From assembly GCA_900555715.1 (NCBI GenBank), contig USMC01000004.1:36181-100180 (forward strand): a stretch of DNA of 64,000 bases, in the 5' to 3' direction. This document shows positions 25,821 through 35,680 of this stretch, in pieces. How positions within the stretch are numbered: position 1 is the first letter of the stretch; every line of letters starts with the position of its first letter. Under the pieces are notes generated by a model. That model saw nothing but the letters and a program-made list of their open reading frames with translations. It did no database searches and was not told the origin of the DNA. A program made the translations under genes and the position numbers. The DNA comes from an uncultured Porphyromonadaceae bacterium. Its GTDB lineage: Bacteria > Bacteroidota > Bacteroidia > Bacteroidales > Muribaculaceae.

Positions 25821-26606
25821 ATGGGAAAAATCATAGCGATAGCCAATCAGAAGGGCGGTGTAGGAAAGACGACGACAACAATCAATCTCTCCGCGTCGCT
25901 CGCCGCAGAAGGCAAGAAAGTGCTCATTATTGATGCCGACCCTCAGGCTAATGCCACCTCAGGCTATGGCATCGACCCCCGTTCGATGACATCTTCTATC
26001 TATGAATGTATGGTCGACGGGTATCCTCTTGAAGGCTCGGAAGTGCCCACATGCATGGACGGTCTTTTTCTTGTGGGTTCGCGCATAGACCTCGCCGGCG
26101 CCGAGATAGAGCTTATCAGCAAGCCCAACCGCGAGCGTGTTCTTGCCGGACTCCTCGCTCCTGTCAAAGACAAGTACGACTATATCATCATCGACTGTTC
26201 GCCTTCGCTCGGGCTAATCACCGTCAATGCCCTCACCGCCGCCGACTCGGTCATAATCCCCGTACAGGCAGAGTATTTTGCGCTTGAAGGCATCAGCAAG
26301 CTACTGAATACCATACGCATCATCAAGAGCCGCCTTAATCCGTCGCTCGATATCGAAGGCTTTCTGCTGACGATGTACGACTCGCGTCTGCGCCTTGCCA
26401 ATCAGATATATGAGGAGCTCAAGGGGCATTTCTCCGATATGGTGTTCAACACCGTCATCCCGCGCAACATACGTCTGAGCGAGGCTCCCAGCCACGGGCT
26501 GCCCGCACTGCTCTACGATGGCGAAAGCCGCGGCGCCACAAGCCATATTCTTCTGGCGAAAGAACTTATAAGCAACAATGCCAAGCGCGCCCGCAAGGCG
26601 AGCTGA
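25821..26606 (+). CDS. parA: Chromosome-partitioning ATPase ParA/Soj
   Basis: 261 residues, the usual length for chromosomal Soj. The deviant Walker A motif KGGVGKTT (residues 11-18), DADPQANAT (Walker A') and IIDCSPSLG (Walker B) are all clear. ParA forms ATP-dependent patches on the nucleoid that move ParB-parS complexes. Its own promoter lies at 25760-25792, and parB follows after 23 bases. No N-terminal regulator domain is present, so this is the chromosomal rather than the plasmid P1 type. Confidence 0.97.
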   Translation: MGKIIAIANQKGGVGKTTTTINLSASLAAEGKKVLIIDADPQANATSGYGIDPRSMTSSIYECMVDGYPLEGSEVPTCMDGLFLVGSRIDLAGAEIELISKPNRERVLAGLLAPVKDKYDYIIIDCSPSLGLITVNALTAADSVIIPVQAEYFALEGISKLLNTIRIIKSRLNPSLDIEGFLLTMYDSRLRLANQIYEELKGHFSDMVFNTVIPRNIRLSEAPSHGLPALLYDGESRGATSHILLAKELISNNAKRARKAS

Positions 26607-26629
26607 AAAAACGTCAACCATCACCTGCC

Positions 26630-27508
26630 ATGGCAATAAAGAAAGGTTTAGGACGCGGACTGGACTCGCTCATAACGATGAACGACGTTCCGGCGTCAGG
26701 CACGTCCGCCATCAACGAAATAGCTCTCGACCTCATATCGCCCAATCCCGACCAGCCGCGTACCGATTTCGACGATCAGTCGCTCGAAGAGCTTGCTGTA
26801 AGCATCCGGCAGCTCGGCATCATTCAGCCGCTGTCGCTTCGCAAGAACGGACCTTCGAGCTATCTCATCATCGCCGGCGAACGGCGATACCGCGCCGCAC
26901 TGATGGCGGGTCTTACGAGTGTGCCCGCATATATCATCAATGCCAACGAGGCGGAGCTCACCGAGATGGCGCTTATAGAGAATATCCAGCGCGAGGACCT
27001 CAACCCAATCGAAATAGCACTGGCATATAAGAAGCTTCTCGAGCGCTACAGCATGACACAGGAACGTCTCAGCGAGCGCATCGGTAAAAAACGCGCCACC
27101 ATAGCCAACTTCCTCCGTTTGCTCAACCTTCCTGCGGAGATTCAGATGGGTCTGCGCAACCATGCCGTCGACGTCGGTCACGCCCGTGCCCTGCTTCCCA
27201 TCCCGTCGCCCGAGCAGCAGCTGAAGCTGTATAAAGAGATTCTCAGCAAGGATCTTTCCGTAAGACGTGTCGAAGAGCTCGCAAGGCAGTATATGGACGC
27301 AGAGAAAAAGAGCAAGCCTGCATCAAAGCGCGACAGCGACGATTTCGATGTTCTCCAGCGTCATCTGACGTCGGTGTTCCGCTCGCCGGTGAAATTCGCC
27401 TGCAACAAGAGCGGCAGCGGAAGCATCACTTTCAAATTCAAGGATGAGTCGGAACTCGAACGCCTCATCACCATTTTCGACTCTCTGACAAACAAAGATG
27501 AAGCATAG
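26630..27508 (+). CDS. parB: Chromosome-partitioning protein ParB
   Basis: 292 residues. The N-terminal GLGRGLDSLI box contacts ParA. The CTP-binding/clamp domain shows NPDQPR, IQPL and GERRYRAA; ENIQRE and the helix-turn-helix region (ERIGKKRATIANFLRLL) follow, and a C-terminal dimer domain ends the protein. It binds parS and loads SMC. The stop overlaps the start of the DUF5683 gene by 11 bases (ATG at 27498). Confidence 0.97.
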   Translation: MAIKKGLGRGLDSLITMNDVPASGTSAINEIALDLISPNPDQPRTDFDDQSLEELAVSIRQLGIIQPLSLRKNGPSSYLIIAGERRYRAALMAGLTSVPAYIINANEAELTEMALIENIQREDLNPIEIALAYKKLLERYSMTQERLSERIGKKRATIANFLRLLNLPAEIQMGLRNHAVDVGHARALLPIPSPEQQLKLYKEILSKDLSVRRVEELARQYMDAEKKSKPASKRDSDDFDVLQRHLTSVFRSPVKFACNKSGSGSITFKFKDESELERLITIFDSLTNKDEA

Positions 27509-28250
27509 TCTCGGGCGACATATCGCAGTGCTTGTTGCTCTTTTTACGGTGCTGTGTCCTCTGCGCATTGCTGCGCAGGAGCGGCATCTGCCGGTCAAAC
27601 AGCATCATAACGTCACTGACACCATTGCCGCCGCTCCCGACAGCGTCGCCGTCACCTTAGGCGAAGCTGCCTTCGCACAGGGCGCGGCAGATGTCGACTC
27701 GGTGATGAATATCACCAAAGGCTCGCCATATGACCGCTGGGAAGAACGCGACGAGGTGTTCAACCCCGACCCGACGCGCGCCGTGTGGATGTCGGCTCTC
27801 TTTCCCGGGCTCGGACAGCTCTACAACCGCCGCTACTGGAAGCTTCCTATTGTTATCGGCGGATATATGGGTCTGGCATACGCTACGTCGTGGAACAACG
27901 GAATGCTCAACGACTACACTAAGGCTTACCGCGACATCATGGACAACGACCCGTCTACAAAATCATACATGGACTTCTTTCCTCCGACGACACAGGAATC
28001 GGATCTCGACCGGACATGGCTCACAAATGTGCTTCAGTCGAGAAAGAATTTTTATCGCCGGAACCGCGATCTGTGCATTATCTGCATGATAGGGGTCTAT
28101 TTCGTCGCTATGGTAGACGCTTACGTCGACGCTTCTCTTTCGCATTTCGACATCTCTCCCGACCTGTCGATGGATCTGACACCGGCGGTCTTCCGTAACG
28201 ATTTCTCCGTACGTCCGTCGGTGGGACTTGTTTGGGCACTAAACTTTTAA
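27498..28250 (+). CDS. DUF5683 family exported or membrane protein
   Basis: 250 residues with a signal-like N-terminus (HIAVLVALFTVLCPLRIAAQ). The DUF5683 core starts near residue 90: WMSALFPGLGQLYNRRYWKLPIVIGGYMG. Hydrophobic stretches at about 112-130 and 190-207 may be membrane helices. The family is found next to parAB in many Bacteroidetes; function unknown. It is translationally coupled to parB and precedes a lytic transglycosylase by 15 bases, which suggests a tie between chromosome segregation and cell-wall work, as inference only. Confidence 0.85.
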   Translation: MKHSLGRHIAVLVALFTVLCPLRIAAQERHLPVKQHHNVTDTIAAAPDSVAVTLGEAAFAQGAADVDSVMNITKGSPYDRWEERDEVFNPDPTRAVWMSALFPGLGQLYNRRYWKLPIVIGGYMGLAYATSWNNGMLNDYTKAYRDIMDNDPSTKSYMDFFPPTTQESDLDRTWLTNVLQSRKNFYRRNRDLCIICMIGVYFVAMVDAYVDASLSHFDISPDLSMDLTPAVFRNDFSVRPSVGLVWALNF

Positions 28251-28265
28251 ATAATCTTCAAGCCA

Positions 28266-29981
28266 ATGAAATCTATATATAAACTTCTTCTCCTCACCGC
28301 CGTTGCCGCCGCGCCCGCCGCGCGCGCCGACTCGGTGCTTGATGTCTCCGATGCCTCACGTAAGCCTGCGCTTATCATGCCTTTCAGTTTCGAGACTGAT
28401 ACGCACAAGATGCTCGAAGACTGGTATCTGAAAAATTATACAGTGCTCGACTATAACGCCGACGACAACGCCGGCAAGCCTCTCGACGATGATGTTCTTC
28501 TCGACCGTCTCAGCCGTCTGCCGACGATTATCGAGATGCCGCTCAATGAGCCGGTGCGCAACGCCATCAATTTCTATGCCAACCGCCGCAAGCAGCTGGT
28601 GGAGAATATGCTCGGTCTGAGCCTGTACTACATGCCTATTTTCGAGGAAGCGCTCGAGCGCCACGGCCTGCCCAACGAACTCCGCTATCTGCCCGTCATT
28701 GAGTCGGCGCTTGTGCCGACGGCAGTGTCGCCGGCAGGAGCTGCCGGTCTGTGGCAGTTCATGCCCGGCACCGGAAAGGACCTCGGTCTGGAGATAAACT
28801 CGCTCATCGACCAGCGCCGCGATCCTTACCTCGCTTCCGAAGCCGGCGCTAAGTTTCTGAAACAGTTGTATTCCAACTATAACGACTGGTCGCTCGCCAT
28901 AGCGGCGTACAATTGCGGTCCCGGCAACGTCAATAAGGCGCTTCGCCGCGCCGGCGACGGAAAACACGATTTCTGGGACATATATCCTTTCCTCCCCGCT
29001 GAAACGCGCGGATACGTGCCGGCGTTCATTGCCGCGAATTATATAATGAACTACTACAAAGAGCACGACATATCGCCGGCTCTGGCACGCAAACCGCTCA
29101 TTACTGATACTGTGCACGTGAACCGACGGGTTCATTTTCAGCAGATTTCTGACGTGATGGGCATACCTATGGCAGAACTGCGCACGCTAAACCCTCAGTT
29201 CCGCAAAGATGTCATTCCCGGAGACATCCGTCCCTATTCGCTGGTGCTTCCGTCGCTGCAGGTATATGCTTATATTGCAAACGAGGATTCTATTGTCAAT
29301 CACAATGCCTCCCTCTATGCCCGCCGCGGAATCGTTGAGCCGGCTTCGGGCAAGATTGTCGGAAGCAGTGCCAACGGCGACTATTACGACGAGGAAGTGA
29401 TTCAGTACCACAAAGTGAAGAAAGGTGAGACACTGGCGAAGATTGCCAAACGTTATGGTGTTACTGTAAGCTCTATCCGCAAGCTCAACAAGTGCGGTAA
29501 GAGTGTCAAGGCGGGACGCAAGCTGAAAATCAAGACCATAGTGCGCCGTTATCGTCCGAAACCGACGCCTGCGCCGGCTCCTGCACCGGAGACTGCCGAT
29601 ACGACCGTTGTTCAGAACGACAGTGTGCCTCCCGTTCCCGAGCCAGCTTCGCTCACCGACAGTACACTCGTGCAGATGCCTGAGCAACCTGACGCCTCCG
29701 CCGACAGTGCCGCTGTAGCTCAGGAGACAAAGCCGGCTCCCGCTCCGGAAAAGAAACAGGTCGACAAAAAGACTCCCGATAAGAAGCAGAACGCGTCGAA
29801 AAACACTAACACTAAGAAAGATACAAAGCCGAAGACCACCGTTCATAAAGTCAGAAAAGGCGAAAGTCTCGACAAGATAGCACGCCGCTATGGTGTCACT
29901 GTCGCCGAGCTCAAGAAAGCCAACGGACTGAAAAACGATAAGATAAAGATCGGTCAAAGCCTGAAAATCCCTGTCAAATAA
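28266..29981 (+). CDS. MltD-like membrane-bound lytic murein transglycosylase with two LysM domains
   Basis: 571 residues with a signal peptide (cleavage near ARA-DS). The SLT domain (about 135-270) has the catalytic Glu146 in PVIESAL, AAGLWQFMPGTG and AIAAYNCGPGNVNKA. LysM 1 (about 377-420, HKVKKGETLAKIAKRYGV) and LysM 2 (about 527-571) bind peptidoglycan; a Pro/Ala/Lys-rich linker of about 100 residues separates them. The enzyme cleaves the glycan strand with formation of 1,6-anhydro ends. No lipobox is seen, unlike E. coli MltD. Confidence 0.93.
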   Translation: MKSIYKLLLLTAVAAAPAARADSVLDVSDASRKPALIMPFSFETDTHKMLEDWYLKNYTVLDYNADDNAGKPLDDDVLLDRLSRLPTIIEMPLNEPVRNAINFYANRRKQLVENMLGLSLYYMPIFEEALERHGLPNELRYLPVIESALVPTAVSPAGAAGLWQFMPGTGKDLGLEINSLIDQRRDPYLASEAGAKFLKQLYSNYNDWSLAIAAYNCGPGNVNKALRRAGDGKHDFWDIYPFLPAETRGYVPAFIAANYIMNYYKEHDISPALARKPLITDTVHVNRRVHFQQISDVMGIPMAELRTLNPQFRKDVIPGDIRPYSLVLPSLQVYAYIANEDSIVNHNASLYARRGIVEPASGKIVGSSANGDYYDEEVIQYHKVKKGETLAKIAKRYGVTVSSIRKLNKCGKSVKAGRKLKIKTIVRRYRPKPTPAPAPAPETADTTVVQNDSVPPVPEPASLTDSTLVQMPEQPDASADSAAVAQETKPAPAPEKKQVDKKTPDKKQNASKNTNTKKDTKPKTTVHKVRKGESLDKIARRYGVTVAELKKANGLKNDKIKIGQSLKIPVK

Positions 29982-29995
29982 ACATATCGATATAT

Positions 29996-31981
29996 ATGAA
30001 GCAGAACAGAAAAGAGCCGGATCTGTCTCCGGCAGATGTTGATCCCGTCGACCTTCCGGAAAACGCCTTCAGGGAACTTGCCGCCGACGAGGAGTATCGT
30101 CCGGTGATGCACCCGGCACGTGACTATCCCGAAACGACGCCTTATTCGGTGACTATGGGTCTTATTCTTGCCGTTATTTTCAGTGCCGCGGCAGGTTATC
30201 TCGGACTGAAAGTCGGACAGGTGTTCGAAGCCGCCATTCCTATCGCTATCATTGCTGTGGGACTCTCCGGCGCTCTCAAACGTAAGAACGCCCTTGGCGA
30301 GAACGTCATCATCCAGAGCATCGGCGCATGTTCCGGCGTCATTGTGGCAGGTACTATCTTCACCCTCCCAGCACTCTATATTCTCCAGGCAAGCCACCCG
30401 GAAATAACCGTAAACTTCCTTGAGATTTTCATGAGCTCGCTTCTTGGCGGCGTGCTCGGCATACTCTTCTTCATTCCTTTCCGTAAATATTTCGTAAAGG
30501 ACATGCATGGCAAGTATCCTTTCCCCGAAGCTACGGCTACGACGCAGGTGCTCATCAGCGGACAGGCTGCCGGCAAAGGAACGGGCAGCCAGGCAAAGAC
30601 ACTTGTCATAGCCTCGCTTGTCGGCGGTATTTACGACTATCTCGTTGCAACGACAGGACTATGGACTGAAGTGGTGACAACCACAGCATATTCGTGGGGT
30701 CAGACACTTGCCGCAAAGTTCAAATATGTTTTCTCATGCAACACAGGCGCCGCAGTGCTCGGTCTGGGATATATCGTAGGACTGAAATATGCCTTCGTCA
30801 TTTTTGCCGGCTCCATTTTCGTGTGGTGGTTCGTCATTCCTCTGATGGGCGCATACGGCTCGCCTGATATAGCAGCGATGGATCCTTCCGCAATCTTCAA
30901 GCTCTATGCCCGCAATATCGGCATCGGTGGCATCGCCATGGCAGGTATCATAGGAATCGTCAAGTCGAGCGGCATAATCGCTCAGGCTGTCGGTCTCGCC
31001 ACTCGCGAGCTTAAAGGCAATGCCACTTCCGGCAAGACTGTGCGCTGGCAGACAGATATCAGCATGAAGCATGTTGTCTATTTTATCGCCATAGCTCTTG
31101 TCGCTGTGCTTCTGTTCTTCTGGTTCGGCGTCATACATACGTTCTGGCAGGCACTCATAGCATGGATTGTAGTCACCGTAATAGCATTCCTCTTCACCAC
31201 CGTGGCAGCGAACGCCATAGCTATCGTAGGCAGCAATCCTGTCAGCGGCATGACACTTATGACGCTTATCATCGCTTCCGGCATTTTTGTGGCAATCGGT
31301 CTGAGCGGCACATCCGGCATTGTCGCCGCGATGGTTCTCGGAGGCGTTGTCTGCACGGCTCTTTCCATGGCTGGCGGTTTCGTCACCGACCTCAAGATAG
31401 GTTACTGGCTCGGCTCTACGCCCCGTAAGCAGGAGACATGGAAATTCCTCGGCACGCTCGTTTCTGCCGCTACAGTCGGCGGTGTGATGATTATGCTCAA
31501 CAAGGTATACGGCTTCACCAACCCCGATATTCTTGCCGCGCCTCAGGCAAATGCCATGGCGGGCGTCATCGAACCGATGATGATGGGCGGCGACACTCCC
31601 TGGATTCTCTATATTGTCGGTGCAATTCTCGCGTTGATTCTCAACTGGCTCGGTGTTCCGGCACTCGCTTTCTGTCTGGGCATGTTCCTTCCCCTGCAGC
31701 TCAACACTCCGATGCTTGTCGGCGGACTGGTGTCGTGGTTTGTAGGCCGCAGCTCCAAGGATAAGGCAGTATGCCGTGCGCGCACCGACCGCGGCACTCT
31801 CATTGCTTCCGGACTCATAGCCGGCGGCGCGCTTTTCGGCGTCTTTGCGGCTATCACCATCTTCTGCGGTGTCGAAGTGCCGACAAACGGCGGCGAGTTC
31901 ACCCCGCAGATTCTCGGTCTGGTAGCATACGCTGCTCTTATAGCCTTCCTTTTCTCCGCATCATGCAAGGCTAAGAATTGA
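29996..31981 (+). CDS. OPT-family oligopeptide or metal-chelate transporter
   Basis: 661 residues. After a polar N-terminus of about 45 residues there are some 14-16 hydrophobic helices. Typical segments are TPYSVTMGLILAVIFSAAAGYLGLKVGQVFEAAIP, GKYPFPEATATTQVL and NPVSGMTLMTLI, all hallmarks of the OPT family. Members take up small peptides or metal-siderophore complexes with protons. It is followed by the MATE gene, whose start overlaps its stop. Confidence 0.93.
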   Translation: MKQNRKEPDLSPADVDPVDLPENAFRELAADEEYRPVMHPARDYPETTPYSVTMGLILAVIFSAAAGYLGLKVGQVFEAAIPIAIIAVGLSGALKRKNALGENVIIQSIGACSGVIVAGTIFTLPALYILQASHPEITVNFLEIFMSSLLGGVLGILFFIPFRKYFVKDMHGKYPFPEATATTQVLISGQAAGKGTGSQAKTLVIASLVGGIYDYLVATTGLWTEVVTTTAYSWGQTLAAKFKYVFSCNTGAAVLGLGYIVGLKYAFVIFAGSIFVWWFVIPLMGAYGSPDIAAMDPSAIFKLYARNIGIGGIAMAGIIGIVKSSGIIAQAVGLATRELKGNATSGKTVRWQTDISMKHVVYFIAIALVAVLLFFWFGVIHTFWQALIAWIVVTVIAFLFTTVAANAIAIVGSNPVSGMTLMTLIIASGIFVAIGLSGTSGIVAAMVLGGVVCTALSMAGGFVTDLKIGYWLGSTPRKQETWKFLGTLVSAATVGGVMIMLNKVYGFTNPDILAAPQANAMAGVIEPMMMGGDTPWILYIVGAILALILNWLGVPALAFCLGMFLPLQLNTPMLVGGLVSWFVGRSSKDKAVCRARTDRGTLIASGLIAGGALFGVFAAITIFCGVEVPTNGGEFTPQILGLVAYAALIAFLFSASCKAKN

Positions 31982-33273
31982 AGCACCGTCGCGAAATACT
32001 TGCAATCGCAGTTCCTGCGATAATCAGCAATATTACTACGCCGATTCTCTCGCTCGTCGATGTGGCTGTCACAGGCCACATCGGCGATGCTGTCTATATT
32101 GCCGCAATAGCTCTTGGCGGCACGGCGTTCAACACGCTCTACTGGCTGTTCAATTTCCTGCGCATGGGCACGAGCGGACTGACGGCGCAGGCCTACGGTT
32201 CTTCCGGCGGACAACGCGGCGCCACTGACGTCATTCTCTTCCGCAGCCTTGCCGTCGGTCTTTTCACAGGGCTCTTTCTCCTTGCCATGTGCGGTCCGTG
32301 GAAAACAGCGATAATAGCTTTTATGGATGCCGACGATGCCACTCTTGCTCCGGCGTTGCAGTATGTCAACATTCTTGTATGGGGCGCTCCGGCTGTGATG
32401 CTCACTTATGCGCTGTCCGGATGGTTCCTCGGAATGCAGGATTCGAAGGCGCAGATGTGGATGGCGCTCGTCACCAATGTAGCGAACATAGCAATCAGCC
32501 CGTTGCTCGTCTTCGGGTTCGGATGGGGTATCGTCGGTGTCGCTGTCGGCACACTGTCGGCGCAGTGGCTCGGACTTGCCGTCGGGCTTGTCATGGCATG
32601 GCATAAGTACCGTCCGCGTTTTCCCGGCTTGGCGCCGGTGCTTGAACTTCGGCCGCTCCTGCGTTTCTTCCGCGTAAATACCGACATCTTTCTCCGCACC
32701 GCATGTCTCGTCGCTGTCACGCTTTGGTTCACGCACGCCGGCGCGCAGCAGGGTACGGATGTACTCGCTGCGAACGCTCTTCTGCTTCAGCTTTTCATGC
32801 TCTTCTCCTATTTCATGGACGGCTTCGCTTTCGCCGGCGAAGCCCTCGCCGGCAAATATGCCGGCGCGTCCGACACGGCATCTCTCCGTTCGCTCATTCG
32901 CTCGCTCATGTCTGTCGGGTTCAGTTTTGCACTCTTTTTCGGAGTGACGTATGCCGTCTTCGGAGAAGACATAATGCACCTGCTTGCCGACAGCCGTGAT
33001 GTTGTCGCGACAGCTTCGGACTATATCCTCTTTGCCGCCGCTGTGCCGCTGTGCGGATTCATGGCTTTTGTATGGGACGGTATTTATGTCGGTCTTGTCC
33101 GCACCCGCGCCATGCTGGCGAGTATGACAGTTGCCGCCATCGTCTTTTTCGCCGTATGGTTAATCTTCCGCCATTCTCTCGGCAACAATGCGCTATGGCT
33201 CGCTTTCAACGCCTATCTCCTCACGCGTGGCATTGTCCAGACACTGCTGTATATCTTCCGCACCCGGAAATGA
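31978..33273 (+). CDS. MATE-family multidrug/cation exporter (DinF-like)
   Basis: 431 residues and about 12 transmembrane helices. The N-terminus EILAIAVPAIISNITTPILSLVDVAVTGHIGD is typical of the DinF branch. The best start is the TTG at 31978, which overlaps the OPT stop (TTGA); there is no ATG before the first helix, and the residues right after this TTG already match the family. It probably uses a Na+ or H+ gradient to export organic compounds. Confidence 0.9.
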   Translation: MKHRREILAIAVPAIISNITTPILSLVDVAVTGHIGDAVYIAAIALGGTAFNTLYWLFNFLRMGTSGLTAQAYGSSGGQRGATDVILFRSLAVGLFTGLFLLAMCGPWKTAIIAFMDADDATLAPALQYVNILVWGAPAVMLTYALSGWFLGMQDSKAQMWMALVTNVANIAISPLLVFGFGWGIVGVAVGTLSAQWLGLAVGLVMAWHKYRPRFPGLAPVLELRPLLRFFRVNTDIFLRTACLVAVTLWFTHAGAQQGTDVLAANALLLQLFMLFSYFMDGFAFAGEALAGKYAGASDTASLRSLIRSLMSVGFSFALFFGVTYAVFGEDIMHLLADSRDVVATASDYILFAAAVPLCGFMAFVWDGIYVGLVRTRAMLASMTVAAIVFFAVWLIFRHSLGNNALWLAFNAYLLTRGIVQTLLYIFRTRK

Positions 33274-33299
33274 GAAATTCGCACTCCTTGCGGTGCCTG

Positions 33300-33331
33300 T
33301 TTGGAAGATAGATGAAAAATGACTAACTTTG
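33300..33331 (+). promoter_or_regulatory. Promoter of the TPR gene
   Basis: TTTG at 33300-33303 and TAACTTTG at 33324-33331, 20 bases apart, fit the Bacteroidetes -33/-7 pattern well. Because the -7 box covers an earlier ATG (33319), translation must start later, at 33364. Confidence 0.82.
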
Positions 33332-33363
33332 TGGTCGGAGATGCCAAATGTCTCTGTTTTTCA

Positions 33364-35415
33364 ATGCAATCTATTTTCAACCATATATCACGCGTATTTG
33401 TTGCTGTGGCAGTTCTGTTGTGCGCAGCGACAGTGCGTGCGCAGGTGAATACCGAGCAGGTGATGCGGATAGGGCAGAATGCTCTCTATTTCGAGGACTA
33501 CATGCTGTCGATCCAGTATTTCAACCAGGCGATACATGCCAAGCCCTACCTCGCCCAGCCGTATTTCCTGCGTGCCATCGCCAAGCTCAATCTTGAGGAC
33601 TATCGTGGCGCCGAGGCGGATGCTACTACGGCGCTCGACCTCAATCCGTTCCTTTCCGACGCATGGGAGGTGCGCGGTGTGGCGCGCCAGAACATAGGCA
33701 AGCATCGTCTTGCTGTCGACGACTACACCGAGGCGCTGAAGCTCCTTCCGCGCAACCGTTCGCTCATGTTCAACAAAGCCCTGGCGCTTACCGACCTGAA
33801 AGAGACTGCCGAGGCGCGTAAGGTGTTCGACGAGATTCTGCGCTACTATCCCGGTTTTGCCAACGCTTATCTTGGCAGGGCGCGTACTTTCCTTGCCGAT
33901 GCAGACACAACGGCAGCAGCCGCCGACATCGACAAAGCGCTCGAATATGACTCAAACGCCCTCAACGCATACATCATGCGCGCCGATATCGCCATCAATG
34001 GCGACAAGGACTATTCGCGCGCACTCTCCGATATCGACAAGGCTATACGCTTGCTGCCGCGTGCCGCAGGACTATATATAAACCGCGCCTACATCAGGTA
34101 TAAGCTCGACAACTACAATGGTGCAATGTCGGATTTCGACTATGCGCTCACTCTTGAGCCTTACAATATGGCGGCGCTCTTCAACAGAGGTCTCCTTCTG
34201 ATGGAAGTCAGCGCCAACGACCGCGCGCTCGTCGATTTCAACCGTGTTCTCGAGCTTGATCCCGACGATGTCCGAGCGTTGTATAACCGTGCTGTTATTC
34301 ATAGTCTCAAAGGAAATCTCAGCGAGGCTATAGCCGACATAACGCGAGTGGCAGATGCCAATCCCGATCTTCCCGACCCTGTGTATATGCGTGCCGATCT
34401 TTATCGCCGCCAGGGTAAGCTCGCGCTGGCGGAAGCCGACTACAAGAAAGCCAAAGCACTCACGAAAGCCCTACCGTCAGCGGATCAGAATATTGGCGGC
34501 AACATAAGTCCTGATGAATCGCTTTCATCCGCAGGTTCCGCCGACTCCGGCAGCAACGACTCCGACACCGGTACCGACAGCGCGACAAAGCGGCGTTTCG
34601 CTACGCTCATAACTATCGACGATAATGCCGATTTGCGCGAGGAATACAACAACACCGCTATCCGCGGACGTGTTCAGGACCGTAACATCAATATCGAGAC
34701 AGAGCCGTTCATGCTTCTGTCGTTCTATTCTTCGCCGACGGAGCTGAGACGGAACACACACTATATCAAGGAAGTCGACGACCTGAATTCGCTGCGTGCG
34801 CTGCGCTTTGTCCTTATGGTTACAAACCGTGCGCCGTCAATCGACGAAACGATGGCAAACAAGCATTTTCAGTCTATCGACTACTATAACTCATATCTCG
34901 CCACACATCGCGCGCGTCCTGTCGACTATATCGGTCGTGCTCTCGATTTTCTCACCGTACGCGACTATCAGAACGCCGAGAAAGATGCCACGCGTGCAAT
35001 TGAGGCGGCACCCGATCTTGCTCTCGGATATATGGTGCGTGCTCAGGCTCTCTACGGACGCTATCAGCTCGACGATACGGAAGGAAACGACGCGTCGACG
35101 CGCGGTGTCATGCGTCGCAAGCTGCTCGACGATATTCTCGCCGACTATGACACTGTCCTACGCCTGTCGCCGTCGACGCCTGTCATCTGGTACAACAAAG
35201 GAAACATCCTTTTCGAAAAAGAAGACTATGACGGCGCCGCCGAGGCATATTCGCAGGCGATACGTCTCAAACCCGACTTCGGCGAGGCGTTCTACAACCG
35301 AGGCTACATAATGCTCAAGGAAGGACGGCGTGCCGAAGGTATTGCCGATCTCGGTAAAGCGGGCGAATATGGCATCGTGCCGGCATATAACCTGCTGAAA
35401 CGTATTTCTCAATAA
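33364..35415 (+). CDS. Exported tetratricopeptide-repeat protein
   Basis: 683 residues from the ATG at 33364, which is followed by a signal peptide (cleavage near VRA-QV). About eight TPR units fill residues 30-375, with typical W/Y-x-N-x-G/A-x-A-Y and P positions (for example NMAALFNRGLLLMEVSANDRALVDF). A Ser/Asp-rich linker follows, then a segment without TPRs and three or four more TPRs at the C-terminus. TPR arrays act as protein-binding scaffolds in the periplasm. The hairpin at 35434-35463 ends the unit. Confidence 0.88.
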   Translation: MQSIFNHISRVFVAVAVLLCAATVRAQVNTEQVMRIGQNALYFEDYMLSIQYFNQAIHAKPYLAQPYFLRAIAKLNLEDYRGAEADATTALDLNPFLSDAWEVRGVARQNIGKHRLAVDDYTEALKLLPRNRSLMFNKALALTDLKETAEARKVFDEILRYYPGFANAYLGRARTFLADADTTAAAADIDKALEYDSNALNAYIMRADIAINGDKDYSRALSDIDKAIRLLPRAAGLYINRAYIRYKLDNYNGAMSDFDYALTLEPYNMAALFNRGLLLMEVSANDRALVDFNRVLELDPDDVRALYNRAVIHSLKGNLSEAIADITRVADANPDLPDPVYMRADLYRRQGKLALAEADYKKAKALTKALPSADQNIGGNISPDESLSSAGSADSGSNDSDTGTDSATKRRFATLITIDDNADLREEYNNTAIRGRVQDRNINIETEPFMLLSFYSSPTELRRNTHYIKEVDDLNSLRALRFVLMVTNRAPSIDETMANKHFQSIDYYNSYLATHRARPVDYIGRALDFLTVRDYQNAEKDATRAIEAAPDLALGYMVRAQALYGRYQLDDTEGNDASTRGVMRRKLLDDILADYDTVLRLSPSTPVIWYNKGNILFEKEDYDGAAEAYSQAIRLKPDFGEAFYNRGYIMLKEGRRAEGIADLGKAGEYGIVPAYNLLKRISQ

Positions 35416-35433
35416 TCATAGTAAAAAACGATA

Positions 35434-35470
35434 TGCGGCTCCGCAAACCAAAGCGGAGCCGCACTTGTTC
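35434..35470 (+). terminator. Long GC-rich hairpin after the TPR gene
   Basis: A perfect 11-bp stem, TGCGGCTCCGC with GCGGAGCCGCA, encloses an 8-base loop. The 3' flank CTTGTTCT is only moderately T-rich, so termination may be partial. On the opposite strand the flank is T-rich (the TTTTTT complement of 35423-35428). Confidence 0.65.
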
Positions 35471-35509
35471 TATATCTAACGAACACGTTTTACTACTAAA
35501 TTACTGATT

Positions 35510-35674
35510 ATGTCATCTGAAAGCAAACGCAGAAACCGAACATCCGTCTGGATTGCCATAGGAGCGGTGTTCCTCATCATTCTCCTCATCCTCTGGCTGA
35601 CCTTCGCCGATATAACAGGCAATACCGACGTTGCAGCTTTCCTCGCACCTAATATTCTCAAACCTATAGCTTAG
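35510..35674 (+). CDS. Small single-pass membrane protein (54 residues)
   Basis: A short gene starting MSSESKRRNRTSV, with a strong transmembrane helix (about residues 13-32, IAIGAVFLIILLILWLTF) and a short tail ending KPIA. The positively charged N-terminus predicts that it stays inside. It ends 6 bases before the next gene, another small membrane protein, so the two are likely made together. Function unknown. The frame is only 54 codons, so annotation tools may miss it. Confidence 0.6.
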   Translation: MSSESKRRNRTSVWIAIGAVFLIILLILWLTFADITGNTDVAAFLAPNILKPIA

Positions 35675-35680
35675 AAAACC

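Noticed and set aside
31609..32979. A 456-codon open frame on the - strand
   Set aside because: It lies opposite the OPT and MATE genes, is rich in Arg, Glu and His without any known motif, and is explained by their codon use.
33319..33363. An earlier start for the TPR gene
   Set aside because: This region contains the -7 box, so it should not be translated; the signal peptide follows the ATG at 33364.
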